64,000 nucleotides of DNA from Seleniivibrio woodruffii (GTDB taxonomy: Bacteria; Chrysiogenota; Deferribacteres; Deferribacterales; Geovibrionaceae), in assembly GCF_004339245.1 (NCBI RefSeq), contig NZ_SMGG01000005.1, positions 1 through 64,000 on the forward strand, read 5' to 3'. Both the position numbers and the translations under genes were made by a program. Positions 9,172-17,187 of the stretch are shown in pieces (the stretch's first letter is position 1; each line of letters starts with the position of its first letter). The notes under the pieces were generated by a model, which was not told where the DNA came from, did no database searches, and saw only the letters and a list, made by a program, of their open reading frames with translations.

Positions 9172-9468
9172 CTAAAATTGACGAACGTTGAAAAACTTGA
9201 TCAGATTCAGGTCGCAGAGCAGGCTGTACAGTTTTTTATCGTGCACCTTCAGCGACAAAGATATTCCGTCCCTGTGTATAATTTTTGTAAAGAAGCCTAT
9301 GATAGAGGAGTTTATCGACATCGAATCGGTTATTTCGATTGTCAGCTCCTTTTCTCCGGATGCTATAAATTCCGTGAGCCTTCGTTTCAGCTCGACATAG
9401 TTCTCAATTGTTTTGACATCGCCTCCGAGGCGCATAACATTTGGTTCAGGAAATTCAACAATCATCAT
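9172..9468 (-). CDS. STAS-domain anti-sigma-factor antagonist-like protein (HsbA-like)
   Basis: A 98-residue single-domain protein with the STAS fold pattern: IVEFPEPNVMRLGGDV forms the first strands, then ELTIEITDSMSINSSIIGFF, where SpoIIAA-type proteins have their phosphorylatable serine, and a closing LKVHDKKL strand with helix. Such proteins are switched by a serine kinase and a PP2C phosphatase. Both activities are predicted in the protein encoded divergently at 9571, which makes this its likely substrate. The pairing resembles HsbA with HsbR in Pseudomonas. The ORF is read from the ATG at 9468. Confidence 0.75.
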   Translation of the reverse strand: MMIVEFPEPNVMRLGGDVKTIENYVELKRRLTEFIASGEKELTIEITDSMSINSSIIGFFTKIIHRDGISLSLKVHDKKLYSLLCDLNLIKFFNVRQF

Positions 9469-9570
9469 ATTCCCCGGCAGCGGTTATCACTTTTTCTTTT
9501 TTTCATTTGTAATTATAAACTGAAATTGATAAGATTTCATCAAAATAAAAATGTCTTATTACGGATAGAT

Positions 9571-11268
9571 ATGAACGAAATCAGCATTATGACCGACCTG
9601 ATGCGGGAGCTGACGGTTCTATGTGTGGATGATGAACCGCTGGCACTGGAATACCTGGGCGCAAAACTCGCCCGCAGGTTCAAATCCGTTTTAAAAGCAT
9701 CCGACGGCACAGAAGGTCTGGAAATGTTCATCGCCCAGAAGCCCGATCTGGTCATAACCGACAACAGAATGGGTTTCATGGACGGCATCGACATGATCAA
9801 AGAGATCCGCAGGATCAATGCCGACGTGCCTATCATCCTTGTAACTGCATACACAGAGAAGGACGCTCTGGTTGAGGCGATAAATAACAACGTCACCCAG
9901 TTCCTCTCAAAACCTATAGACACTAAAAAGCTGACACAGGCCATTGAGAAATCAATGCAGTCGTTCGTAAACCAGAGACTGCACGAAACAAACCTGCGTC
10001 AGGAACTGGAACTGCTGAAATATCAGGAGAAATACCACTCCCAGCAGGAACTTAACGCATTCAAAAAAGAACTTAGCCTTATCCAGAACGATCTGTTCCT
10101 CGAAAAATTCGGACTTAAGAACTGCTACGGCGACGAATACAGCGTTTATCTGAACATCTTCTACAAACCGCTGGATATCCTCAGCGGCGATATATACTCA
10201 ATCAGAAGGCTGGATGACGGTTCGCTGTTCATATTCCTTGCGGATTCAATGGGCAAAGGGCTTTCGGCATCGGTAACATCGATCCTGACCTCCGCCTACA
10301 TGAATCACATCATAGACACTGAAATGTCTGTGGTGGTGGGGCCTTTAAGAAACTCGGTAAAAATATTCAATAACTACATAAGAAGCATCCTTCTGGATGA
10401 CGAGATACTCTCAATAACATTCCTGAAAATAGACTTTGCCAAAGAGAAGATGGAGATAGCCAGCTTCAGCTCCCCTCCTGTCTATGTGAAGGACAGAGAC
10501 GGCAACGTTGAGATAATCAAATGCAACAACCCGCCCCTGACGAAATATATGACGGATTTCTGCACGGACGAAACCGACATAAGGGACGTGTTGGGCATAA
10601 TGGTCATAACCGACGGGCTTTACGAATGCAGAAGCCACGAGGGCGAAACCATGGTGGACAAGGTCACCGACGGTTTTAAAGCATCGGCAATGAAGACCGA
10701 CTTCCACAAATACGTCGGCAGCCAGATGGCCACTCCTGAGGACGATATATCGTGCATCCACATCCTTAAGATTGATGAGAAACTTAAGGATGAGCGTGTA
10801 TTTGAGTTCGAATCCAGCCTCAAAAATGTCGGCAGATCCATTGAATGGGCGGAAACCTGTTTCACAGAGATGCAGAGCGACTTTGAAACCATGAACATGC
10901 TCACGCTGGCATTCACCGAGATGGTGATGAACTCCTTTGAGCACTCTGTTCTGGAGCTGGACAACAGACAGAAATATCAGATGATAAATCAGGGCGTTTA
11001 TGACGATTACATAGCCGCCGCATCATCGGAAAAGAAGATAAAGACCACAATAGGCATTCAACACCTCTGGGACAAGACCGCCATAGTAATCCGTATCGAA
11101 GACGAGGGCACGGGATTCAACCCCCATATCCTCAAAACATGGATGTATGACAAAGAGAAGAGCGACGGCAAAGGCATAAAGATATCACGACGTATCACGG
11201 ACGAGATCTATTATGCCAAAGGCGGCAGGGAATCGATAATCATCAGGGTTCTGGAAGACCATTCATAA
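9571..11268 (+). CDS. Response regulator with PP2C phosphatase and HATPase kinase domains (HsbR/RsbU-like)
   Basis: A 565-residue cytoplasmic switch protein. The receiver (about 10-125) is intact, with D20/D21, phosphoacceptor D64 and K114. A coiled coil (about 130-175) leads to a SpoIIE-type PP2C domain (about 185-390) with ILSGDIY, LADSMGKG and VITDGLYE. The C-terminus is an anti-sigma-type HATPase domain with TEMVMNSFEHS and DEGTGFNP. HsbR of Pseudomonas has this order and both dephosphorylates and phosphorylates its STAS partner. A STAS gene is divergent, 102 bases away. I start at ATG 9571; the frame stays open further upstream but runs through the STAS gene, and ATG 9589 is an alternative. 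An orthodox receiver implies control by a kinase, perhaps the one at 7470. Confidence 0.88.
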   Translation: MNEISIMTDLMRELTVLCVDDEPLALEYLGAKLARRFKSVLKASDGTEGLEMFIAQKPDLVITDNRMGFMDGIDMIKEIRRINADVPIILVTAYTEKDALVEAINNNVTQFLSKPIDTKKLTQAIEKSMQSFVNQRLHETNLRQELELLKYQEKYHSQQELNAFKKELSLIQNDLFLEKFGLKNCYGDEYSVYLNIFYKPLDILSGDIYSIRRLDDGSLFIFLADSMGKGLSASVTSILTSAYMNHIIDTEMSVVVGPLRNSVKIFNNYIRSILLDDEILSITFLKIDFAKEKMEIASFSSPPVYVKDRDGNVEIIKCNNPPLTKYMTDFCTDETDIRDVLGIMVITDGLYECRSHEGETMVDKVTDGFKASAMKTDFHKYVGSQMATPEDDISCIHILKIDEKLKDERVFEFESSLKNVGRSIEWAETCFTEMQSDFETMNMLTLAFTEMVMNSFEHSVLELDNRQKYQMINQGVYDDYIAAASSEKKIKTTIGIQHLWDKTAIVIRIEDEGTGFNPHILKTWMYDKEKSDGKGIKISRRITDEIYYAKGGRESIIIRVLEDHS

Positions 11269-11273
11269 ACAGT

Positions 11274-11420
11274 TCAAGAATGAGATTCTTCGTTACACTC
11301 ACTAGTTATTATTAATTGCCGAATAGAATGACGTTAACCGTACAAACAACGTCACTCTGAGCGCAGCGAAGAGTCTCAAACAGAAGAGAGATTCTTCACC
11401 CTACGGGTTCAGAATGACAA
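11274..11420. repeat. Family A repeat cluster
   Basis: Two partial units are joined by TTGCCGAATAGAATGAC, which also occurs near 79-95. They include CGTCACTCTGAGCG, AAGAGTCTC and GAGATTCTTCACCCTACGGG. Confidence 0.65.
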
Positions 11421-11434
11421 TAATTACTTTTGCC

Positions 11435-11599
11435 GTCATCCTGAGGCTTACGCCGGAAGACTGCGTTCGCAGTGACGGGGATTTTACGTCATTGCAAACT
11501 CTGCAAGAGTGAAGCAATCTTCCAACTACAGAGCTATCTTAAGTGGCGGTTTATCTATACACGGAAGACTGCCACGGGCTAAAGCCTTCGCAGTGACGG
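11435..11599. repeat. Family B repeat cluster
   Basis: Several units with GGAAGACTGC, TTCGCAGTGACGG and CGTCATTGCAAACTC ends occupy this span, the last at 11562-11599. It lies directly left of family D copy 2. Confidence 0.65.
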
Positions 11600-11612
11600 A
11601 TACATATTCCCA

Positions 11613-11733
11613 TTCGTTTTTTAGAGTCAAGCAGTTCAAGGCGGACGATAAAAAATTGACGAGCATACATAGAAGTATGTGAGGATAATTTTTTGAAGGA
11701 CAACGAAGAAATGCGCAGACTATAAAAGACGAA
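11613..11733 (+). repeat. Family D structured element, copy 2 (121 nt)
   Basis: Termini TTCGTTTTTTA (11613-11623) and TAAAAGACGAA (11723-11733) pair with one G-T mismatch. The middle stem pairs AAAAAATT (11650-11657) with AATTTTTT (11687-11694). The apical stem is CATAC (11664-11668) with GTATG (11675-11679), loop of 6. Two apical base pairs and the terminal arms differ from copy 1 by paired changes. Confidence 0.75.
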
Positions 11734-11928
11734 AATATGGAATGGCCGCCTGCTCTGACGGCCATCAACATAAGGGGACTGTGTGAGATTAAAACGTAAA
11801 CCCTGCTGCTCAATTCAGGGCTTACGCCTGATTTAATGATACACCCCTGAAATAATAAAACAAGTCTTTTCTTTGTTTCATTTTTCAAACATTATCTCGC
11901 TTTTTTTCATGAAACGCCAACAATTTCC

Positions 11929-11956
11929 TTGTCACATCCGTCTGTTAATGTATAAA
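11929..11956 (+). promoter_or_regulatory. Candidate promoter of the HAD phosphatase gene
   Basis: TTGTCA (11929-11934), a 16-base spacer and TATAAA (11951-11956). Transcription would begin at about 11963, the A of the proposed start codon, implying a leaderless or near-leaderless message. Confidence 0.5.
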
Positions 11957-11962
11957 AGACCT

Positions 11963-12634
11963 ATGAAACTGAACATACTTTTCGATCTGGACGGAACACT
12001 GACAGACCCGTCCGAAGGCATCACCGGATGCATTGAATACGCATTGAACAGGCTGAACGTCCCCTGCCCGCCCCGTGAGCAGCTTAAAAAATATATCGGC
12101 CCTCCCCTCTGGCAGGCGTTCGCAGAACTTCTGAACACCACCGACAAGGCAGAGGCTGAAAACGGTGTATGCATCTACCGTGAGCGGTTCTCAACGATCG
12201 GTCTCTTCGAGAACACCGTGTATGAAGGCATAACAGACGCTCTTGAGGCGATCACCGCCGCCGGACACACACTTTTCATCTGCACATCCAAACCGAAAGT
12301 ATTTGCAGACAGGATAGCCGACAGGTTCGGCCTCAGCCCGTTCTTTAAGCAGATATACGGAAGCGCACTGGACGGAAAGCATGTGGAAAAGGATATGCTG
12401 ATAGCCCACCTGCTGAACACCGAAGGGCTGGATACCGGAAAAACAGTCATGATAGGCGACAGAATTTACGACATCAAAGGTGCTCTGGCAAACGGGATAA
12501 AGGGTTACGGGGTAACTTACGGTTTCGGAGAGAGGGAAGAGTTTGACGGTGCGGCCGGTATTTTTTCAAATCCCGCAGAGATAGCGGCATTTTTCGTACA
12601 AAACCCCTCTGCACCGGAAAACGGACGGGAGTGA
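11963..12634 (+). CDS. HAD-superfamily phosphatase, phosphoglycolate phosphatase-like
   Basis: A 223-residue HAD hydrolase of subfamily IA. Motif I is FDLDGTLTD (nucleophile D8, acid D10), motif II is ICTSKP, and motif III/IV includes KPKVF and MIGDRIYDIKGA. The cap is helical. Members closest to this pattern are Gph/PpaX-like phosphatases acting on small phosphoesters, but the substrate cannot be read from sequence. The start at ATG 11963 fits the homologous N-terminus; an in-frame ATG at 11948 would overlap the -10 box. There is no clear Shine-Dalgarno sequence. It converges on the unknown gene at 12696. Confidence 0.85.
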   Translation: MKLNILFDLDGTLTDPSEGITGCIEYALNRLNVPCPPREQLKKYIGPPLWQAFAELLNTTDKAEAENGVCIYRERFSTIGLFENTVYEGITDALEAITAAGHTLFICTSKPKVFADRIADRFGLSPFFKQIYGSALDGKHVEKDMLIAHLLNTEGLDTGKTVMIGDRIYDIKGALANGIKGYGVTYGFGEREEFDGAAGIFSNPAEIAAFFVQNPSAPENGRE

Positions 12635-12695
12635 GTCGTCCGCAGCGGTGCAGAGAAGTTATATCAATGCCGCACAAAACGGCAGTGAGAGCGTA

Positions 12696-13046
12696 TTAAA
12701 CGGTTCTCGTCTTCGTGAACTTGTCGTTTATGAACGCAGCAAGATCTGCCGCGATCATGTTTATGTTGCCGACATATGTCAGCGAATCTTCACCGGAAAG
12801 GTACAGGATCTCCTCTCTGGAGAGTCTTGTCTTTTCGAACTGGTTAACATAGGCCAGCTCTCTGTCTGTCCAGCGCTCGAAAGTTGAAAGGCTCAGGAGC
12901 GTGAAGTGTTCCTTTTCGATGATGAATCTGGCGAGGACAACGAGTTTCTCTTTCTGCAGTCCTCTGTCAAAAACCCTGAAAATGTCTCCAACGCAGTACA
13001 TAGCTTGACTGTGCATCATAACCTCATAGCGGGCTTTGCCCGTCAT
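12696..13046 (-). CDS. Hypothetical protein
   Basis: A 116-residue protein I do not recognise. It has no signal peptide or membrane segment and appears mainly helical. One segment, about 30-60, has YCVGDIFRVFDRG then KLVVLARFIIEKEHF; the C-terminal part has FEKTRLSREEILYLSGED. The proposed start could instead be one of two adjacent in-frame methionines (MMHS, residues 10-11). Non-coding AT-rich DNA lies upstream, and a convergent HAD gene lies downstream with a 61-base gap. The ORF is the only long one here on either strand, which supports it being real. Confidence 0.6.
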   Translation of the reverse strand: MTGKARYEVMMHSQAMYCVGDIFRVFDRGLQKEKLVVLARFIIEKEHFTLLSLSTFERWTDRELAYVNQFEKTRLSREEILYLSGEDSLTYVGNINMIAADLAAFINDKFTKTRTV

Positions 13047-13323
13047 TGTTGTGTAGCTTCAATTAGAATTATAAAGACTGTATCTGTTTCCGCAAGCAAA
13101 AGTTTTTTCTTAATTAATAACTTCTTTATGAAATCCCCCTTCGCTTTCACAAACAATGCAACGGAATGAAAAAAATATGCATGCTCAATATCTTCCGAAG
13201 AGGCATGAAAGAAAAGATGTTTTATTCATGAAAAATCGTCATTAAAAAAAATTATAGCGGCGCATAATTTTAACATACACCGAACAGATTGCTGATTTAC
13301 AGTAATGATATCCGCAATGGGTT

Positions 13324-13368
13324 TATCCAATGACCATAATATAGTCACTGCTGATTAAAAATTGGATA
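13324..13368. promoter_or_regulatory. Perfect dyad, candidate enhancer site
   Basis: TATCCAAT (13324-13331) and ATTGGATA (13361-13368) form a perfect 8-bp inverted repeat with 29 bases between. A second, shorter dyad TGAC/GTCA (13331-13347) is nested within. The distance of roughly 105-150 bases upstream of the sigma-54 promoter is typical of NtrC-family activator sites. No regulator is identified. Confidence 0.4.
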
Positions 13369-13473
13369 GCCGGAAAATGTTTATCGTTTAACAATAAGTC
13401 TTTGCGGCTTCAAAAATCAATCCAGTACAGGGATACGCCCCATTGTAACAAATAAAACAATCCGGCTCTTTTT

Positions 13474-13489
13474 TGGCACAATCATTGCA
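13474..13489 (+). promoter_or_regulatory. Sigma-54 promoter
   Basis: TGGCACAATCATTGCA matches the RpoN consensus: the GG (13475-13476) and GC (13487-13488) dinucleotides are exactly 10 bases apart, with TGGCAC and TTGCA intact. It lies 28 bases upstream of the chemoreceptor start, leaving room for an AGGAGG ribosome binding site. Confidence 0.85.
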
Positions 13490-13516
13490 AAACCTACCAA
13501 AAGCAGGAGGACGAAT

Positions 13517-14929
13517 ATGTGGGGAACGTCTAACAATTATTTCAATAATTTATTTACAAAGCTCGACAAAATGATTAACAGCGGACTGAATCTCAATCTC
13601 CGTTTCGAAAATTCCGGCAACAGTCTATGCTCCAAAACCGGCGATGCGCTGAACCGTCTTTTTGAGAGGATACAGACCTCGGTCTTCGACATCTCCTCCG
13701 CCTCGGTAAAGCTGTCGAAAACCGCACCTCTTCTGGAATCTGCCGCACACACACTGAAAGGTGCATCGGTTGCTCAGGCGGAACAGGCAATGCAGATTGC
13801 CGCCGCATCACGACAGCTCTCGGCAACCGTTGAGAATGTCACAGGAAGCACTGTGGAGGCATCAGAATTTTCATCAACAATAATAAAATCCGCAGATGCC
13901 GCAATGCAGAAGAGCAAAAGCTCTTCGGACACCATGCAGGAGGTTAAAAAGCAGGTCACCGAACTTCAGAACCAGATGCGTTCAATGGAGGAATACTCCA
14001 AAAGCATCGGTTCCATCATGGAGATGATCAAAAAAATAGCTGACCAGACAAACCTCCTCTCCCTTAATGCTTCAATAGAGGCGGCAAGAGCAGGAGAGAT
14101 GGGCAGAGGCTTTGCGGTTGTGGCAACCGAGGTGCGCAAGCTGGCAGAGCAGTCCATGGAGGCCACTGACGGGGTGGAGAACATTCTGAACAGCATCCGC
14201 TACAGCATAATGTCCTCCAGCAAGTCCGTGAACGACGTTCTCAAGTCAGTGGACGAGAGCGCCGACATCAGCTGTGAAGCCGTGGTGCTTCTGGAAAGCG
14301 TTAACCTGAGCATAGAAAAGCTGGATGAAAGGCTGAACATGATAGCTTTGGCAGGCAAGGAGCAGGAGGAGACCGTACGCAGTGTTGCGGATTCCATTGA
14401 GCAGATTGCAGTGCAGGCTGATGAGCAGTCCGGTCTGGCATCCCGTCTGGAGGATATCGTAAACACCATAAACGGCGGTTGCGACGATCTTTTGATGGCT
14501 GTGGGCAAATTCAGGCTTAAAACACACGAAAAATCCGCACAGACAGCTGAAACAGCGGCGGCGGCAAGAGAGATACAGTCCATGGACGGATACGCCATGG
14601 AAAATTTCCTGAACGGTTTCATCTCACGCAACAGCTTCATAGAGCTTGCCTATGTCACCGACAGCAGAGGAAGGCAGATTTCGCCCAACGTCTGGAATAA
14701 AGCCGTTAAGGATTCCAACGACCGCTCCGCAGTGGGTTCCGACTGGGGCAGAAGGGACTGGTTCAGCATTCCGGCCAACACGGGAGAAACATATATCAGC
14801 GACATATACCGCTCGGTAGCGTCAAACAGTTTCTGCTTCACCGTTTCAGTCCCAGTGAAATCTCCCGAAGGAACTTTAAGGGGTGTTTTCGCAGTGGATA
14901 TCAACTTTTCCACGATGCTTGACATCTGA
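13517..14929 (+). CDS. Soluble methyl-accepting chemotaxis protein with C-terminal Cache-like sensor
   Basis: A 470-residue receptor with no membrane segment. The signalling domain comes first (about 40-330), with the hairpin tip [21 protein letters not shown] that contacts CheA and CheW. A small-molecule-binding domain of Cache/PDC type follows (about 355-470), recognisable from [38 protein letters not shown] and GVFAVDIN. Cache domains are normally outside the membrane at the N-terminus; here one is predicted inside the cell at the C-terminus. The ATG at 13517 has a strong AGGAGG site, and transcription is predicted to be sigma-54 dependent. The ligand is unknown. Confidence 0.88.
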   Translation: MWGTSNNYFNNLFTKLDKMINSGLNLNLRFENSGNSLCSKTGDALNRLFERIQTSVFDISSASVKLSKTAPLLESAAHTLKGASVAQAEQAMQIAAASRQLSATVENVTGSTVEASEFSSTIIKSADAAMQKSKSSSDTMQEVKKQVTELQNQMRSMEEYSKSIGSIMEMIKKIADQTNLLSLNASIEAARAGEMGRGFAVVATEVRKLAEQSMEATDGVENILNSIRYSIMSSSKSVNDVLKSVDESADISCEAVVLLESVNLSIEKLDERLNMIALAGKEQEETVRSVADSIEQIAVQADEQSGLASRLEDIVNTINGGCDDLLMAVGKFRLKTHEKSAQTAETAAAAREIQSMDGYAMENFLNGFISRNSFIELAYVTDSRGRQISPNVWNKAVKDSNDRSAVGSDWGRRDWFSIPANTGETYISDIYRSVASNSFCFTVSVPVKSPEGTLRGVFAVDINFSTMLDI

Positions 14930-14991
14930 AAATTAAAAATTTGACATATCTCAATTGAAACTCACCGAAAATAGTGCGATAAAATAGTAGC

Positions 14992-15019
14992 GGGCCGATT
15001 CGAAATCAACGGATCGGCT
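14992..15019 (+). other. Hairpin in the methyltransferase leader
   Basis: GGGCCGAT (14992-14999) pairs with ATCGGCTC (15013-15020), with one G-T pair. No T-run follows, so it is not a standard terminator. It could be the remains of a terminator for the chemoreceptor or a leader hairpin. Confidence 0.35.
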
Positions 15020-15054
15020 CGTTAACCTATTCAGAACTTATTGAGGTCAGAAAG

Positions 15055-15732
15055 ATGGATTTCTACAGAATGCTCTCGGCAGCCTATGATGAAATTTTCC
15101 CCTACTCTCCCGACACAGCCTCAATGGTAAAGAGCTTCGCCCCCCACGGAGGGAATATTCTTGATGTGGGCAGCGCAACCGGACAATACGTCAAAAGGTA
15201 TCTCCGGTGCGGTTACAGCGCTTTCGGTCTGGAATATGTGCCGGGACTTGTGCATTTCCACGAGTATACTGCCGTGGGCGACATGACCAGCCTGCCTTTT
15301 CAGCCTGTTTTCGATGTAATCGCCTGCACAGGCAACACCCTCGCCCATTGCAAAAACTACACCCACGCCGAAAGCATCCTCGGCGGATTCCACGACACCC
15401 TAAAACCCGGCGGAGCGGCTGTCATTCAGATTCTTAATTACTATAAAATTCTGATGCACAAACCTTCGCAGCTTCCGGAAATCAAGACCAAACACTATAT
15501 TTTCAAAAGACACTACGAATACGTCAAAAACCATATAACCTTTAAAGGCACGCTGAAGAACGGAAGGGACACGAAAACATCATCCGTGACCCTGTATCCC
15601 CTCACCCCCAGAGAGGTTCTGGACGGTGCCCTGGCCGCAGGATTCAGCTATATTGAGTTCTTCGGCGACTTCAAGGGCAAAGGATTTGACATCGAAGAGG
15701 ATTTTATGCTGGTGGCGGTACTTAAAAAATGA
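15055..15732 (+). CDS. Class I SAM-dependent methyltransferase
   Basis: A 225-residue soluble protein with motif I ILDVGSATGQY (about 36-46), an acidic motif II loop in FGLEYVPG, and the post-I FDVIACTGNTLAH segment where Ubi/BioC-like enzymes have their substrate site. This places it in the Methyltransf_25/11 group; the acceptor is not identifiable. The ATG has TGAGG upstream. Its stop overlaps the start of the dioxygenase-like gene by four bases (ATGA), so the two are translationally coupled and may share a pathway. Confidence 0.8.
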   Translation: MDFYRMLSAAYDEIFPYSPDTASMVKSFAPHGGNILDVGSATGQYVKRYLRCGYSAFGLEYVPGLVHFHEYTAVGDMTSLPFQPVFDVIACTGNTLAHCKNYTHAESILGGFHDTLKPGGAAVIQILNYYKILMHKPSQLPEIKTKHYIFKRHYEYVKNHITFKGTLKNGRDTKTSSVTLYPLTPREVLDGALAAGFSYIEFFGDFKGKGFDIEEDFMLVAVLKK

Positions 15733-16493
15733 AAACACCCGTACTTTTCGTGGGACACGGCTCCCCAATGAACATAACGCTGGATAACGAATTTACCGGA
15801 AGTCTGAAAGAGTTGGGAAAAACACTGCCGAAACCCAAGGCCATAGGGATTTTCTCAGCCCACTGGCAGACGCAGGGAATAAAAGTGCACTGTGCCGACC
15901 GTGCCAAACAGATATACGACTTTTTCGGCTTTCCCGATGAGCTTTATCAGGTGACCTATAATCCTGCAGGAGCATCGGCCTACGGAAAAAAGGCTGCGGA
16001 ACTGCTGGGCGGAAAATGCGACAGCTCATGGGGCAACGACCATGCCGCATGGAGCGTTCTGATGCATATGTACCCTGAAGCGGACATTCCGGTTTTCTAT
16101 ATAAGCTCCGACATGGCGGCGGAATATCAGACACTTCTGGAAACCTCCGCAAAGCTGAAACCTCTGCGTGAGGATGGGGTTCTGTTCATCGGCAGCGGAA
16201 ACATAGTCCACAACCTGCGCAATGCTGATTTTTACAACATGGACGCAAAACCTCTGCCCAGAGCAACGGAGTTTGACACCGCCATCAAAGGCGCAATAAT
16301 GTCGGGACTGTCGTCAAGAATATGCGACATTGCCCAATACGGCGAATGTGCAAAATTTGCAGTGCCCACCAGAGACCACTACATACCCTTTATAATGGCA
16401 TGCGGACTGCGGGACAAGAACGACAGGGTCAGCTTCCCTTGTGAAATTTTCCAGAACGCCAGTATTTCAATGCGCTCGGTAATGTTCTCCTGA
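15729..16493 (+). CDS. LigB-superfamily class III extradiol dioxygenase (YgiD/DODA-like)
   Basis: A 254-residue protein of the DODA-type extradiol dioxygenase family, which cleaves catechols using a non-haem Fe(II) or zinc. Diagnostic pieces are FVGHGSPMN (H10), SAHW near residue 45, WGNDHAAWSVL, and IGSGNIVHNLR near the active site, with a late H in TRDHYIP. Bacterial members are annotated 4,5-DOPA dioxygenase extradiol, but their natural substrates are mostly unknown. It starts inside the methyltransferase stop codon. The LigB fold is shared with Memo proteins, and the next gene is an AMMECR1 protein, so the neighbourhood echoes the AMMECR1-Memo pairing, although a radical SAM partner is absent. 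Confidence 0.85.
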   Translation: MKTPVLFVGHGSPMNITLDNEFTGSLKELGKTLPKPKAIGIFSAHWQTQGIKVHCADRAKQIYDFFGFPDELYQVTYNPAGASAYGKKAAELLGGKCDSSWGNDHAAWSVLMHMYPEADIPVFYISSDMAAEYQTLLETSAKLKPLREDGVLFIGSGNIVHNLRNADFYNMDAKPLPRATEFDTAIKGAIMSGLSSRICDIAQYGECAKFAVPTRDHYIPFIMACGLRDKNDRVSFPCEIFQNASISMRSVMFS

Positions 16494-16510
16494 TTTACCA
16501 TTTCTTAGCG

Positions 16511-16539
16511 TTGACAAAGGCGGTTCTTGCCGTTTTAAT
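16511..16539 (+). promoter_or_regulatory. Promoter of the AMMECR1-korA-korB operon
   Basis: TTGACA (16511-16516), a 17-base spacer and TTTAAT (16534-16539). It is the best sigma-70 match between the dioxygenase and AMMECR1 genes. Confidence 0.7.
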
Positions 16540-16549
16540 TTGTGTATAA

Positions 16550-16565
16550 GGCAGAGGGGTCTGCC
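16550..16565 (+). other. Leader hairpin upstream of AMMECR1
   Basis: GGCAGA and TCTGCC pair perfectly around a GGGG loop, near the predicted transcription start. There is no T-run, so termination is unlikely. Role unknown. Confidence 0.4.
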
Positions 16566-16619
16566 GGAATCCTGAAAAGCCCGTACCTTACCCACTAATT
16601 ATTTATTTTGCGGTGTTTT

Positions 16620-17186
16620 ATGAGTTCAAAACTGAGCAGGGAAGCGAAAATGTTTCTGCTGAAAGCGGCACGAAACAGTATTAAAAGCAGATTATTCGAC
16701 ACTTTGCCGGACATAGGGAAAATCCCCGCCGAGCTGAACTTTAAAAGCGGGTGTTTTGTGACACTCCATCTGCGCAAACGTCTGTGGGGGTGCATAGGCA
16801 ACTTCCGTGAAGACATAAATATCGTCGACAACGTCATGGACATGGCCTGTCAGGCGGCGTTTTCCGATCCGCGCTTCGGCCCCGTCTCCCGTGATGAGTT
16901 CATGATGTGCGACGTTGAGATATCGGTGCTCTCCCCGATGTTGCCTGCAAATGCAGAAGAGATAACCGTGGGCAGGGACGGACTTTATATCATAAGGGGA
17001 GCAAACGGCGGCGTGCTTCTGCCGCAGGTGGCAAAGGAGCACTACTGGGACAGAGAAACCTTCCTTGAGCAGACCTGCGTAAAAGCCGGACTGCCGAAGG
17101 ATGCCTATAAAGACAAAGAGACAGCTATATTCAGGTTTGAGGCCACCGTTTTCGGCGAAGACGACCTCTACCGATCAGAGGAATGA
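16620..17186 (+). CDS. AMMECR1-domain protein (AmmeMemoRadiSam system protein A-like)
   Basis: A 188-residue protein of the AMMECR1 family, recognised from FVTLHLRKRLWGCIGNF (the LRGCIG-type core motif), DMACQAAFSDPRFGPV, ISVLSP and LPQVAKEHYWDRETFLEQTC. In many genomes it sits with Memo and a radical SAM protein, but here neither is present within view. Its biochemical role is not established. The ATG at 16620 is preferred over an in-frame TTG at 16608. KorA begins two bases after its stop, so it is in one operon with the 2-oxoglutarate oxidoreductase. Confidence 0.88.
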   Translation: MSSKLSREAKMFLLKAARNSIKSRLFDTLPDIGKIPAELNFKSGCFVTLHLRKRLWGCIGNFREDINIVDNVMDMACQAAFSDPRFGPVSRDEFMMCDVEISVLSPMLPANAEEITVGRDGLYIIRGANGGVLLPQVAKEHYWDRETFLEQTCVKAGLPKDAYKDKETAIFRFEATVFGEDDLYRSEE

Positions 17187-17187
17187 T

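Larger units (their letters stand above)
11269..11962. other. Long repeat-rich intergenic region
   Basis: No supported gene. Family A units lie at about 11274-11420, family B units at 11435-11525 and 11562-11599, and a complete family D element at 11613-11733. An ATGGCCG/CGGCCAT hairpin occurs at 11742-11765. The rest to 11920 is AT-rich with no recognised feature, followed by the promoter of the HAD gene. A minus-strand ORF across the repeats (11526-11888) is composed of repeat sequence and is rejected. Confidence 0.75.
13047..13516. other. Regulatory intergenic region upstream of the sigma-54 chemoreceptor gene
   Basis: AT-rich and without a supported gene. It holds the sigma-54 promoter (13474-13489) and an upstream 8-bp inverted repeat (13324-13368). 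A 22-codon ORF at about 13179 has no Shine-Dalgarno sequence and is not called. Confidence 0.7.

Noticed and set aside
11526-11888. Minus-strand ORF of 120 codons
   Set aside because: Runs across families B and D repeats and lacks a ribosome binding site; peptide is repeat-derived.
13179-13247. Short ORF of 22 codons in the sigma-54 spacer
   Set aside because: No Shine-Dalgarno sequence and no recognisable signal; in AT-rich DNA such ORFs are expected by chance.
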